This document shows positions 47,704 to 56,617 of a stretch of 64,000 bases of DNA, piece after piece. The stretch spans positions 62,001-126,000 of the forward strand of contig NZ_QRGR01000001.1 in assembly GCF_003367245.1 (NCBI RefSeq), written 5' to 3'. Positions within the stretch are counted from its first letter, which is position 1, and each line of letters starts with the position of its first letter. The DNA comes from Pontibacter diazotrophicus (GTDB taxonomy: Bacteria; Bacteroidota; Bacteroidia; Cytophagales; Hymenobacteraceae). Both the position numbers and the translations under genes were made by a program. The notes under the pieces were generated by a model that was not told where the DNA came from, did no database searches, and worked only from the letters and a program-made list of their open reading frames with translations.

Positions 47704-48628
47704 CAGTAAAGTACAAGTTCAAAAACTAAGCACCCTCACCGGTCACCGCGACTGTGTGTACACCCTGGAGCGGTCGGGGGAGGAGCATGTCTTTTTCTCG
47801 GCTGCCGGCGATGGCATGGTGGCAGCCTGGGATCTGAACAACCCGGAGAACGGGGAGCTTATTGCGAAGGTAAGCACCTCTGTGTATGCACTCCGCTATG
47901 TGGCAGACCGGAACCTGCTGCTCATAGGGCAAAACCAGGAAGGGCTGCAGGTAATTGATTTAAAGGATAAGAAAATACTGAAGTCGGTGCCGCTCCCGAA
48001 GGTAGCCATCTTTGATATTGCCTATATTCCGGAGCTGCAGAAAATATTTGTAGCCATGGGTAACGGTGCCGTTTGCGTGCTTCACAGCGACACGTTTAAG
48101 CTGCAGACTACTGTTCGAAAAACAGACCAAAGCGCCCGCAGCCTGGCCTATAACCCGCAAACGCAGGACCTGGCCATCGGCTACAGCGACAACGTCATAC
48201 GCATATTCGATGCTGCTACGATGGAGCTGAAGCACGAGATGGCCTCCCACGCCAATTCCGTGTTTACCGTGGCTTATTCACCGGATAGCAAGCTGTTGCT
48301 TTCCGGAAGCCGCGATGCCCACCTGCGGGTGTGGGAGGTAGAGCAGAATTACAAAGAGCGCGGCTATACTATTGCGCATATGTATACCATCAATCATATT
48401 ACCTATAGCCCCGACGGACGTCATTTTGCCACCTGCAGCATGGACAAGTCCATCAAAGTTTGGGATGCCGAGACCTTTAAACTGCTGAAGGTGATCGATA
48501 AAGTGCGGAATGCCAGCCACGGCACATCGGTGAATAAATTATTTTGGTCGGCTCATCAGAATCAGTTAGTTTCGTGTAGTGACGATCGCACCATTTCGGT
48601 TTGGGATATTAAACAGGTTGAGTTATGA
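47699..48628 (+). CDS. WD40-repeat protein
   Basis: 309 residues with seven WD40-type blades, for example LTGHRDCVYTLERS, SHANSVFTVAYSPDSKLLLSGSRDAHLRVWEV and DRTISVWDI. No signal peptide, so a cytoplasmic scaffold for protein complexes. Its stop overlaps the start of the DivIVA gene (ATGA at 48625-48628), coupling the two. Partner unknown, possibly the DivIVA protein itself. Confidence 0.92.
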   Translation: MTSKVQVQKLSTLTGHRDCVYTLERSGEEHVFFSAAGDGMVAAWDLNNPENGELIAKVSTSVYALRYVADRNLLLIGQNQEGLQVIDLKDKKILKSVPLPKVAIFDIAYIPELQKIFVAMGNGAVCVLHSDTFKLQTTVRKTDQSARSLAYNPQTQDLAIGYSDNVIRIFDAATMELKHEMASHANSVFTVAYSPDSKLLLSGSRDAHLRVWEVEQNYKERGYTIAHMYTINHITYSPDGRHFATCSMDKSIKVWDAETFKLLKVIDKVRNASHGTSVNKLFWSAHQNQLVSCSDDRTISVWDIKQVEL

Positions 48629-49611
48629 AGATTACACCATTAGAGATCAGACAAAAAACGTTTGAAAAGGCTTTCAGAGGGTTAGACAAGGATGAGGTAA
48701 ATGCCTTTTTGATGACGCTCTCGCAACAGTGGGAAAAGTTACTGGATGAGAATAAGGACTTGCGCATGAAGCTGGACGCTTCGCACCGCGAGACCCAGAA
48801 ATTGCGTGAGGTGGAGTCTTCACTTTACAAGACACTTAAAACGGCCGAAGATACTGGTAGCAGCATTGTGGAGCAGGCAACCAAATCAGCAGAACTGAGA
48901 GCCCGCGAAGCGGAACTGCAGGCAAATGAACTGCTGAACCAGGCACGCAACCAGGCACGCCAGGTGCTCGAGGAAGCGACAAGGCAGTCAGAAAAACTGA
49001 TAACCGAGATGAAGCAGGAAGTGAAAGTGCTGGAGCAGGACTACCAGCGCATGGAAGGCCACCTGGACACGATGGTTCGTGAGCTGAAGAACCTGGCCAA
49101 CGAAGCCCTGGAAAGAGCTGAAAAGACAAAGGCAAAACCTAAAACCAATACACAGAGTATTCTTTCAAGAGCCGACAACGTGAAAGTTGAAAGCGCCGAG
49201 CTACTGAAAACCTTGAAAGAAATGAAAACAACTACTGAAACGAGGCCATACCAACTGGCAGAATCTACGGCAGCTAACGCGCCTGTAGCCATTAGCAACA
49301 GCAACGGGTACCACCCACTGGGTGACCCTGCGCCAGACGTAACGCAGCCGCAACCAGAGGTGCCAAGCCCAATAGAGCCAACGGTACCCAACGTGCCTTC
49401 TCCGGAAATTGAGCCAGTGCAGCCGGATTATCCGGGACGTGTGCCCGCTCCGGACATTGAGCAACCTATACCGGATATTGAACCAGTGCAACCAGAGAAG
49501 CCTGAAATTCAGCCGCCGCTTACGGAGCCGTCCCGCAACTATGCTACCAGTGGTGCTGGTGCTGTAAAGCAAACTGCAACTGCCGGTTCATTCTTTGATG
49601 AGATAGGCTAA
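48625..49611 (+). CDS. DivIVA-domain coiled-coil protein
   Basis: 328 residues. The N-terminus MKITPLEIRQKTFEKAFRGLDKDEVNAFL is the DivIVA membrane-curvature domain; it is followed by a coiled coil (about 25-170) and a Pro-rich, acidic tail (about 230-300 with repeats like PEIEPVQP, PDIEQP, PDIEPVQP). DivIVA is best known in Gram-positive bacteria as a polar or septal scaffold. It is coupled to the WD40 gene and 13 bases from folB. Confidence 0.88.
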   Translation: MKITPLEIRQKTFEKAFRGLDKDEVNAFLMTLSQQWEKLLDENKDLRMKLDASHRETQKLREVESSLYKTLKTAEDTGSSIVEQATKSAELRAREAELQANELLNQARNQARQVLEEATRQSEKLITEMKQEVKVLEQDYQRMEGHLDTMVRELKNLANEALERAEKTKAKPKTNTQSILSRADNVKVESAELLKTLKEMKTTTETRPYQLAESTAANAPVAISNSNGYHPLGDPAPDVTQPQPEVPSPIEPTVPNVPSPEIEPVQPDYPGRVPAPDIEQPIPDIEPVQPEKPEIQPPLTEPSRNYATSGAGAVKQTATAGSFFDEIG

Positions 49612-49623
49612 GCCGCCATACGT

Positions 49624-49980
49624 ATGGGACAGATTGCGCTGGAGGGTATGGAGTTTTTTGCTTTCCATGGCTATTATGATGAGGAGCAGAAAATCGGCAA
49701 CAAGTACGGTATTGATCTGATTATAGATGCTGACCTGCGCCGCGCCGCCGAAAGCGACGACCTGCACGAGACGGTAAACTACGAGGTACTGTATAAACTG
49801 GTGCTGACCGAAATGAAGTCTCCTGCCCGTTTGCTTGAGCACCTGGGGCACCGCATCATTGATAAAGTATATGAAAGATTCCCTTTTGTAGCTTCTGTTA
49901 AAGTAAACGTATATAAATTTAACCCACCCCTCGGGGGCATCTGCCAATGGGCAAAGGTTAGTTTAGAAGAAGCGAGGTAA
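49624..49980 (+). CDS. folB: Dihydroneopterin aldolase
   Basis: Cleaves dihydroneopterin in folate synthesis. 118 residues. Family stretches LEGMEFFAFHGYYDEEQKIGNKYGID, ETVNYEVLYKLV and SPARLLEHLGHRI are present, with the catalytic-site region around FHGYY. Third gene of the WD40-DivIVA-folB operon; its link with those two is not obvious. Confidence 0.95.
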   Translation: MGQIALEGMEFFAFHGYYDEEQKIGNKYGIDLIIDADLRRAAESDDLHETVNYEVLYKLVLTEMKSPARLLEHLGHRIIDKVYERFPFVASVKVNVYKFNPPLGGICQWAKVSLEEAR

Positions 49981-50062
49981 GAGGGACAAAGGACTTTTTA
50001 AAGAAGGACAAATGACTTTTGATTCTTTGTCCTGTCCTAGGGCTTACCTCAAGCTATAAAAT

Positions 50063-50100
50063 AAAAGCGGCTGGTTCTGAAAAGAGCCAGCCGCTTTTTA
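50063..50100 (+). terminator. Terminator after folB
   Basis: Arms AAAAGCGGCTGG and CCAGCCGCTTTT followed by TTATT. The rest of the 49981-50441 gap holds a repeat element and the dps terminator. Confidence 0.85.
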
Positions 50101-50177
50101 TTACTGTGAGTTCCTCTATTTACCATTCCATCCTTCTTAGGCAGACAGGGACGGGGAAACTGCCTTTCTTTTCAACC

Positions 50178-50328
50178 AGTCCCAGCGGGACGACCTGTTG
50201 GTAGCTGATAGTCTGCAAGCACCCCTAGCTCCAGAGGAGCAACCTGTTCATACATACCAAACAGGTCACTCCTCTGGAGCTAGGAGTTAATGATAGGTTT
50301 TCTATTGACAGGCCGTCCCGCCGGGACT
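50178..50328. repeat. 151-bp nested inverted-repeat element
   Basis: Outer arms AGTCCCAGCGGGACGACCTGT (50178-50198) and its near reverse complement (50308-50328), and inner arms of 27 bases (50222-50248 and 50260-50286, core CTAGCTCCAGAGGAG). It can fold into a cruciform. The same GTCCCAGCGGGAC palindrome recurs reversed at 63849-63861, so it is a dispersed family. No coding capacity. Confidence 0.8.
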
Positions 50329-50372
50329 AGAAGCTTAAGGACTTTAAAGGAACTTTAAGAGGCCTCGTAAAC

Positions 50373-50404
50373 AAAAAAGCGCCGGCAGAAACTGCAGGCG
50401 CTTT
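50373..50404 (-). terminator. Terminator after dps
   Basis: On the minus strand AAAGCGCC and GGCGCTTT pair around the TGCAGTTTCTGCC loop, followed by a T-run. Confidence 0.8.
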
Positions 50405-50441
50405 AGATATATAATTGGGTAGTCGTAGTTTCCTCAGGAAA

Positions 50442-50915
50442 CTAGCTCAGGAAGGCGTTTAGCATCCAGAGCGTTTTCTCATTTTCATTTATGTCTTCGC
50501 TGATAAGGCTAACAGTACCTTCATCGCCGGTGTCAGCGGCTAACTTCAGAATCTCGCGCTCCAGGTCCAGCAATGTGCTTAGGTTCTCATGTGTTACTGA
50601 TATTGTTTCTTTATCGCCACTCAGATTACCCGCTTCCTTTATGCTGGAAACCCGCACATAATCAGAGAAAGTATGTAAAGGCTGCTGCCCGATAGTTAAA
50701 ATGCGCTCTGCAATGGCATCAATTTTTGTAAGCGACACCGTGTATAGTTCTTCAAACTTTGCGTGCAACTGAAAGAAGTGGATACCCTTAATATTCCAGT
50801 GGAATCCGCGCAGGTTCTGATAATATAGATGATAGTTTGCCAGCAACTCATTCAGTTTTTCGGCAATCTGCAGGCTATCCTCTTTCTGTAATCCGATATT
50901 CGTAAGCTTTTCCAT
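50442..50915 (-). CDS. dps: Dps-family ferritin-like protein
   Basis: Dodecameric iron-storing protein that protects DNA from peroxide. 157 residues. The inter-subunit ferroxidase ligands line up: His39 in GFHWN, His51, Glu55 (Asp in some homologues), Asp66 and Glu70. It is divergent from oxyR with a shared 172-base regulatory region. Confidence 0.96.
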   Translation of the reverse strand: MEKLTNIGLQKEDSLQIAEKLNELLANYHLYYQNLRGFHWNIKGIHFFQLHAKFEELYTVSLTKIDAIAERILTIGQQPLHTFSDYVRVSSIKEAGNLSGDKETISVTHENLSTLLDLEREILKLAADTGDEGTVSLISEDINENEKTLWMLNAFLS

Positions 50916-50951
50916 AGTCGTTTCTTCTTTGGTTATTTATAAGCTTATGTA

Positions 50952-50983
50952 CAAAGATTGTGCAAGTATGTTCATAAATCAAA
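50952..50983 (-). promoter_or_regulatory. Predicted dps promoter
   Basis: On the minus strand TTTG, a 20-base spacer and AATCTTTG resemble the consensus with one base off. The palindrome ATAAGCTTAT lies at 50939-50948. Confidence 0.5.
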
Positions 50984-51022
50984 TCGATAATATTTATGCT
51001 AGTATAAACTTTGTCTATTTGT

Positions 51023-51030
51023 TACCTTTG
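51023..51030 (+). promoter_or_regulatory. Minus-7 box of the oxyR promoter
   Basis: TACCTTTG matches TAnnTTTG exactly, about 58 bases before the oxyR ATG. Confidence 0.55.
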
Positions 51031-51087
51031 CTGGTGCCCGCAAATACTCAGGGCAAATCAATACTTAAAATTTAATTTACACAACCG

Positions 51088-52032
51088 ATGACGCTTGTGC
51101 AGTTAGAATACCTGGTGGCAGTAGATACCTACCGGCACTTTGCCACCGCAGCAGAACATTGTTTTGTAACGCAGCCTACACTCAGTATGCAGCTTCAAAA
51201 GCTGGAGGAGGACCTTGGCGTGCAACTTTTTGACAGAAGCCGTGTGCCGGTGCGCCCGACAGAAGTGGGCAAAGACATTATTGCGCAGGCCCGGATTGTA
51301 CTGGCGGAGGCGAAGAAGGTGCAGGAGATTGTGCTGAACCAAAAGCAGGAGCTTAGCGGGGAACTGCGTGTCGGAGTTATTCCTACGTTGGCCCCTTACC
51401 TGATCCCCCTGTTCATTACCAGCTTTTTAGAGAAGTACCCCCATGTGCGGGTAGTAGTGCAGGAGTTGCTGACAGAGCAGATTGTAGAAAAGCTGAATCA
51501 TGAGTTACTGGATGTAGGCCTGCTGGTAACACCGCTGGAGAATAAATCCATTAGGGAGCTGCCACTCTTTTATGAGGCCTTTGTAGCTTACGTAAACCCG
51601 GACCATGCACTGGCGAAGTCAGAGGCTATAGATCCCGGGCAGTTGGACCTGGAAGAGCTGTGGGTGCTGAATGAGGGCCACTGCTTCAGGAGCCAGGTGC
51701 TCAACATTTGCAACAGGGGCGTGCATGTAGGCGCCGAGGGCAAGGGGCACCTCGATTACAGAAGCGGGTCTTTGGAAACACTCAAACGTATTGTAGAGAC
51801 ACAGCACGGCCTCACGCTTTTACCAGAATTATCGGTGCTGGAAATGCCTGAGGAAAAGCTCCGGTTAGTGCGCCCTTTCCAGGAGCCGCTGCCGCTGCGG
51901 GAGGTAAGTCTGGTCGTGCACCGCAGCTTCCTGAAGAAAAAGCTGATAGAGGCGCTACAAAAAGAAATTGTAGCCGCTGTTCCGGCAAGTATCCGTGAAA
52001 GAAAAAAGGAGCAGGTAGTGGCGATAAAATAA
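51088..52032 (+). CDS. oxyR: Hydrogen peroxide-sensing regulator OxyR
   Basis: LysR-type activator of peroxide-defence genes. 314 residues: N-terminal winged helix-turn-helix (FATAAEHCFVTQPTLSMQLQKLEEDLGVQLFDR) and a C-terminal effector domain. Cys199 and Cys208 (EGHCFRSQVLNICNRG) match the peroxidatic and resolving cysteines of E. coli OxyR, even in numbering, with eight residues between. It faces dps, a classical OxyR target. The target sequence in the intergenic region is not obvious. Confidence 0.95.
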   Translation: MTLVQLEYLVAVDTYRHFATAAEHCFVTQPTLSMQLQKLEEDLGVQLFDRSRVPVRPTEVGKDIIAQARIVLAEAKKVQEIVLNQKQELSGELRVGVIPTLAPYLIPLFITSFLEKYPHVRVVVQELLTEQIVEKLNHELLDVGLLVTPLENKSIRELPLFYEAFVAYVNPDHALAKSEAIDPGQLDLEELWVLNEGHCFRSQVLNICNRGVHVGAEGKGHLDYRSGSLETLKRIVETQHGLTLLPELSVLEMPEEKLRLVRPFQEPLPLREVSLVVHRSFLKKKLIEALQKEIVAAVPASIRERKKEQVVAIK

Positions 52033-52328
52033 GTACCGGCACTGATGCAATTTCGCTCTTGCTGCTTCTTTTGAACAGCAAGATTATTCATGAAAGCATT
52101 CAACAGCGGCAAACGAGATGGAAGGCATAGGCGCTGTTAGCGGTATCTGACTCTTTTTTCTTTGAGCGTCCTCCTGCGTTACAAACCTGAACATGATTCC
52201 TGATTTTGATTCTGCCCTGTAGCAGAGACAACCCATCAGCCTGAAATAAGGTAAATGGCATAAAAGAAATAATGAAACACGGTACCTTTTTACGCACTAA
52301 GAGGCCAGTAAAAGGTTAAAACAGTACT

Positions 52329-53417
52329 ATGCGATTTTTTACCACCATACTTTCCCTTCTATTATTCATTGCTCCTGTTTTTTTAAACGCACAGTCTATA
52401 GACTCATTAAGCATAGAAGCCGCTGCAACGCCTTTTCAGCTAAGCGGGGCAGTGGATGTATACTATGGGTATGATTTTTCGAAACCTGTCGGGCAGGACC
52501 GCCTCTACACCACGCAGGCATACCGGCACAATGAGTTTAATCTGAACTGGGGCTTCTTACAGGCAGATTATGCCACAGACCGGGTGCGGGCCACGCTGGC
52601 ACTGCATACGGGTACCTATGTGCAGGCAAACTATGCAGATGAGCCAAACGAACTAACCCGGCTGATAGCGCAGGCAAACGCAGGAGTACGGCTGGCTGAG
52701 GATCTTTGGCTGGACGTAGGTATTCTGCCGTCGCATATTGGTTATGAGTCTACTTTCTCCGGCGATAATGAGATTTACACCCGGGCGCTGATGGCGGAAA
52801 ATTCGCCCTATTTTGAGACCGGGGCACAGCTAACGGCAGCCGTGTCTGACCAAGTAACCCTGACCTTTCTGGTACTCAACGGCTGGCAGAACATCCAGGA
52901 AACGAATGATGCCAAGTCTCTGGGCTTTGGCATCAGCTATACCCCTACAGCGCAACTGGAACTAAGCTACAACAACTACTATGGCAATGAAGCACCGGAA
53001 GGTGTAGAGGCAAAGCGACGGTTCTTTAACAATTTTAATGCTGGCTACACCTTCTCTGACAGGTTTTCGATGGGAGCCAGTGCCGACTATGGCCGCCAGG
53101 AATTGTTTGGCAGCAACGAGAAAGGGAGCTGGTACGCCGCTATGTTGCTGGCCCGCTATAGACTAAGCAACCACTTCGCCCTGGCCGGTAGGGTGGAGCA
53201 TTATAATGATGAAGACCAGATTATCGTTGTAACAGGTACTCCCGCCGGTTTCCAGACATCCAGCGCCTCGCTTAACTTCGACTACATTCCGGCAAACAAT
53301 TTCCTGTGGCGGTTTGAGGCCCGGGGCTATGACTCCAAAGACAGAATCTTTTATGGGGAAGAGGAAACGGAGGGCAACAACCTGCTATTAGTTACTTCCT
53401 TTTCTGTGAAGTTCTAA
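52329..53417 (+). CDS. Outer membrane porin, OmpL-like (BBP2 family)
   Basis: 362 residues with a signal peptide (ILSLLLFIAPVFLNAQ) and a run of barrel strands (FQLSGAVDVYYGYDF, FNLNWGFLQADYA, VRATLALHTGTYVQANYA, ARYRLSNHFALAGRVEHYND) ending in VTSFSVKF with the terminal aromatic residue. This matches the putative beta-barrel porin-2 family. The 296-base gap before it shows no gene. Substrate unknown. Confidence 0.88.
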   Translation: MRFFTTILSLLLFIAPVFLNAQSIDSLSIEAAATPFQLSGAVDVYYGYDFSKPVGQDRLYTTQAYRHNEFNLNWGFLQADYATDRVRATLALHTGTYVQANYADEPNELTRLIAQANAGVRLAEDLWLDVGILPSHIGYESTFSGDNEIYTRALMAENSPYFETGAQLTAAVSDQVTLTFLVLNGWQNIQETNDAKSLGFGISYTPTAQLELSYNNYYGNEAPEGVEAKRRFFNNFNAGYTFSDRFSMGASADYGRQELFGSNEKGSWYAAMLLARYRLSNHFALAGRVEHYNDEDQIIVVTGTPAGFQTSSASLNFDYIPANNFLWRFEARGYDSKDRIFYGEEETEGNNLLLVTSFSVKF

Positions 53418-53841
53418 AAGTAGGGAAAGTAATGTACAATCACCTTTTCTGAAGTGCCGGGTCAAACCACCCCTACCCCTCCTTGTCCAAGGATGGGAGC
53501 CTGCTGCTTCAGGTCGAAGGACTTTTTCCATTGCTGATGCTTTACTGCTGAAATCTGCAGCACGAAGTGAATGTGTTTCCAGTCTTTGGGTTGAGCGCCT
53601 TGTATTTGTTGCGGTGCTGAGCGACAGCGAGGCAGCCGGAGCAGAGCTAAAGAGGGCCCCTTCCCCCGGCAGCTTCAAATGCACAGCGCGATGCCCTTAA
53701 GAGGGCCCCTACCCCCACGACGAGGCCACTCGGCCCAGAGAGCACAGGAAGGCAAGATGGAAAAGGCTGCTAATGAGCCGCTGGATAAACTGTAGCTACG
53801 GTAGCTTAGGCAAAAAGCTATGAAAAGAGCTTAAAGTGGTA
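53418..53841. other. Gene-free region with C-rich repeat copies
   Basis: 424 bases without a supported gene. It contains CCACCCCTACCCCTCC (53467-53482), identical to the element at 544-559, and two similar phrases, GAGGGCCCCTTCCCCC (53651) and GAGGGCCCCTACCCCC (53702), about 50 bases apart. It seems to be a graveyard of repeat pieces. Confidence 0.5.
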
Positions 53842-55236
53842 CTAACCGTCCATTTTCATGAACAGGTTGTTCAGCGCCTCCAGGTAGGTTGGATGCGCAA
53901 ACACACCTTCTTTTAGCTGTTTATAGCTGAGCTTGCCCATCATGGCAATTTGAAGCGCCGTCATTATTTCGCCTCCCTCCGCAGCAAGGATGGCGGCGCC
54001 TAATATCTGCTCGTTCTCCTCGTTCACAAGCACTTTCATAAAGCCCTTAGTATGCCCGGTTTCTTCGCCCCGGGCTACTTTCGACATCTCCAGCTTCGCT
54101 ATTTTGTATTTTATTTCTTGCTCTTTCGCCTGCTTCTCACTTAGCCCTACGCGTCCCAGTTGCGGATCCGTGAAGACGCAGTAAGGTATAGGCCGGTCGT
54201 CGGTGGAGCGGTGCTTGCCATGCAGCAGGCTGTCGCGCAGAATGCGGTAATCATCATAGGAGATGTGTGTAAACTGCGGCCCGCCTTTCACATCACCAAT
54301 CGCATACACATTCTCCGCAGAAGTGTGCAGGTGCTTGTCTGTTTTAATGTTGCCTTTCTTATCCGTTTCAATACCTGCTTTCTCTAAGTCCAGGTCCGCT
54401 GTATTTGCTTTTACGCCGGTGGCAAGGAGCAAATGGCTAGCGGTTATTTCCTGCTGCTGACTGCCTTTTGATTTTACTTTCAACTTAATGCTGTTACCTT
54501 CCTTCGTTATTTGTTGCGGCTCCGTGTCAAGGAGAATGTTGATGCCTTCTTCTTCGAGTATCTTTTTCAGCTCTGTTGCCACATCCTCATCTTCGCGGCT
54601 CAGCAGCTGTGCCCCGTGCTGTACAATAGTAACCTTACTGCCGAACCTCCGGAACATCTGCCCAAACTCCAGCCCAATATAGCCGCCGCCCAGTATCAGC
54701 AGGTGCTCTGGCGCAACAGTTAAGTCCTGTATGGTTTTGTGGTTGAGGTGTTCTATACTGTCTATGCCTTCTATAGCAGGCACAGAAGGGGCGGCGCCGG
54801 TGTTGATGATGATTCTGTCGGCAGTCAGGGCTTGAGTGGCACTTCCATCTGACTTCACCTCAATTTTCTTTTTGTCTAGAAACGAAGCAGTACCGCGCAG
54901 CAATACTGCCTTTGAGTCCTCTAAGCCTACCTCATTGTTTTTTCTGGACTGCAGCACCATCTTATCGCGGCGCTGTTTTACTTCCTGCATGTTCACCTGC
55001 ACCTCCGGTACATGAACTCCGTACTCTGCCGCCCGACGCGCCATGTGCGCCGTTTGGGCACTTGCCAGCAGGGTTTTAGTAGGCGTGCAGCCATAGTTCA
55101 CACAGGAGCCTCCCACATCATCTTTTTCAATAATGGCTACTTTCTGCCCCGCTTCGGCCAGGACTTTGGCTAAAGGAATACCGCCCTGGCCTGTTCCGAT
55201 AATGATGGTGTCGTAGTGCTGCTGTTCTTCTGGCAT
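53842..55236 (-). CDS. FAD-dependent pyridine nucleotide-disulfide oxidoreductase (mercuric reductase-like)
   Basis: 464 residues from the ATG 55236 (the TTG at 55260 is less likely). FAD motif GTGQGGIPLA, redox-active CVNYGC in GGSCVNYGCTPTK, NAD motif GGGYIGLEFG, second FAD motif VYAIGDV and the C-terminal AHPTYLEALNNLF. It lacks the N-terminal lipoyl or mercury-binding domains, and no pyruvate dehydrogenase genes are adjacent, so dihydrolipoamide reductase is not supported. Natural substrate unknown. Confidence 0.9.
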   Translation of the reverse strand: MPEEQQHYDTIIIGTGQGGIPLAKVLAEAGQKVAIIEKDDVGGSCVNYGCTPTKTLLASAQTAHMARRAAEYGVHVPEVQVNMQEVKQRRDKMVLQSRKNNEVGLEDSKAVLLRGTASFLDKKKIEVKSDGSATQALTADRIIINTGAAPSVPAIEGIDSIEHLNHKTIQDLTVAPEHLLILGGGYIGLEFGQMFRRFGSKVTIVQHGAQLLSREDEDVATELKKILEEEGINILLDTEPQQITKEGNSIKLKVKSKGSQQQEITASHLLLATGVKANTADLDLEKAGIETDKKGNIKTDKHLHTSAENVYAIGDVKGGPQFTHISYDDYRILRDSLLHGKHRSTDDRPIPYCVFTDPQLGRVGLSEKQAKEQEIKYKIAKLEMSKVARGEETGHTKGFMKVLVNEENEQILGAAILAAEGGEIMTALQIAMMGKLSYKQLKEGVFAHPTYLEALNNLFMKMDG

Positions 55237-55326
55237 TGATGTGAGGGTTTTAAACTTCAACTGTTTGTGCTGAAGTATACCAAACGAAGTTAACAGCGGC
55301 CGGTTGTGCGGGGGAGGGTAGTGGCA

Positions 55327-55365
55327 AAAAAGAAAGGCTGCCTTTGCAGGGCAGCCTTTCTTTTT
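55327..55365 (-). terminator. Terminator after sucD
   Basis: Arms AAAAAGAAAGGCTGCC and GGCAGCCTTTCTTTTT form a 16-bp stem 34 bases past the stop. Confidence 0.9.
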
Positions 55366-55398
55366 CGTTATACCTACTAAAAGTATGTATGAATCAAA

Positions 55399-56289
55399 TT
55401 AAGCGTTGATACCGGCTTCTTTCAAAGCTTTTACCATGGCATCGCCGATTTCAGCCGGAGACTCCACTACATGGATACCGTTCTCACGCATGATTTTCAT
55501 TTTAGCGGCTGCTGTATCTTCAGCACCACCTACAATGGCACCAGCGTGGCCCATGCGGCGTCCTGCAGGCGCTGTCTGGCCAGCGATGAAACCAACAACC
55601 GGCTTTTTGTTACCTGTCTCGCTTACATACTTAGAAGCCATGGCCTCATAGTTACCACCAATCTCACCAATCATCACGATGGCATCTGTCTCAGGGTCTT
55701 CCATCAGCAACTGAACAGCATCTTTGGTAGGCGTGCCAATGATAGGGTCACCACCAATACCGATAGCTGTAGAAATACCCAGTCCCGCTTTCACAATCTG
55801 GTCAGCAGCCTCATACGTTAAAGTACCTGACTTGGAAACAATACCGATACGGCCTGGCTTGAAAACGAAGCCTGGCATGATGCCCACTTTTGCTTCGCCT
55901 GGCGTTATAACACCCGGGCAGTTAGGACCGATCAAGGTTACATTCTTATTTTTAAGGTAGTTTTTAGCCTGCACCATGTCTTTTACAGGAATCCCCTCTG
56001 TAATTGCCACGATAACGCTGATACCAGCATCAGCAGCTTCCATAATAGCGTCAGCGGCGAAAGCTGGTGGTACGAAAATGATAGATACGTTGGCACCAGC
56101 CTTTTCAACAGCCTCTTCAACTGTATTGAAAACCGGACGGTCGAGGTGCGTAGAACCACCTTTGCCTGGGGTTACACCACCAACAACGTTAGTGCCGTAC
56201 TCGATCATTTGCTGTGCATGGAAAGATCCTTCCGAGCCTGTGAAGCCCTGCACGATCACTTTCGAATCTTTATTTACTAAAACACTCAT
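55399..56289 (-). CDS. sucD: Succinate-CoA ligase alpha subunit
   Basis: Citric-acid-cycle enzyme that interconverts succinyl-CoA and succinate with nucleotide phosphorylation. 296 residues from ATG 56289; a longer in-frame reading back to 56517 crosses the promoter. CoA-binding [10 protein letters not shown] (near 13), the [13 protein letters not shown] loop and the phosphohistidine region [13 protein letters not shown] (His about residue 246) are present. No sucC partner lies adjacent, so the beta subunit is encoded elsewhere. Confidence 0.97.
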   Translation of the reverse strand: MSVLVNKDSKVIVQGFTGSEGSFHAQQMIEYGTNVVGGVTPGKGGSTHLDRPVFNTVEEAVEKAGANVSIIFVPPAFAADAIMEAADAGISVIVAITEGIPVKDMVQAKNYLKNKNVTLIGPNCPGVITPGEAKVGIMPGFVFKPGRIGIVSKSGTLTYEAADQIVKAGLGISTAIGIGGDPIIGTPTKDAVQLLMEDPETDAIVMIGEIGGNYEAMASKYVSETGNKKPVVGFIAGQTAPAGRRMGHAGAIVGGAEDTAAAKMKIMRENGIHVVESPAEIGDAMVKALKEAGINA

Positions 56290-56337
56290 GTGTATCTTAT
56301 TTAGTTTGTGTATTGACGGTCGAACTATAAGCTTGTG

Positions 56338-56367
56338 CAAAAATAGGCTTTTTTGTGGCCCCTGCAA
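56338..56367 (-). promoter_or_regulatory. Promoter of sucD
   Basis: TTG, an exact 19-base spacer and TATTTTTG on the minus strand match the Bacteroidota consensus, about 50 bases before the start codon. Confidence 0.75.
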
Positions 56368-56591
56368 AAAATAGTTGTCCCTAATATAGTGTTTGGTAAT
56401 GCGGCCAACGGAACGACTTATGTCTGTTATGCTGTTGGTTAAGTGGCCTGAACGTATGCCCTGCTGTTCTCGTAAACGCATTTTTTGCCAGAACCGTTGG
56501 CAACGCAATTTTGTCATTTGCTGTTTCTCTGCTGTACAGAACCAGCCTGCAGAGGCTGTTCCTGTTCAAAATTTGAAATGATTTAATTTCT

Positions 56592-56599
56592 TACCTTTG
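56592..56599 (+). promoter_or_regulatory. Minus-7 box of the cysteine/cystathionine synthase gene
   Basis: TACCTTTG matches TAnnTTTG exactly; an upstream in-frame TTG at 56597 lies within it and cannot be the start. Confidence 0.55.
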
Positions 56600-56617
56600 C
56601 AACAAAAAACAAAACAG

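Noticed and set aside
50178..50328. CRISPR array
   Set aside because: The repeats are inverted and nested, not regularly spaced direct repeats, and there are no cas genes.
53842..55236. Dihydrolipoamide dehydrogenase of a 2-oxoacid dehydrogenase complex
   Set aside because: No E1 or E2 genes are adjacent, and the sequence resembles stand-alone mercuric-reductase-like enzymes.
56290..56517. N-terminal extension of SucD by 76 codons
   Set aside because: A full promoter match lies inside it and SucD family members begin at the chosen ATG.
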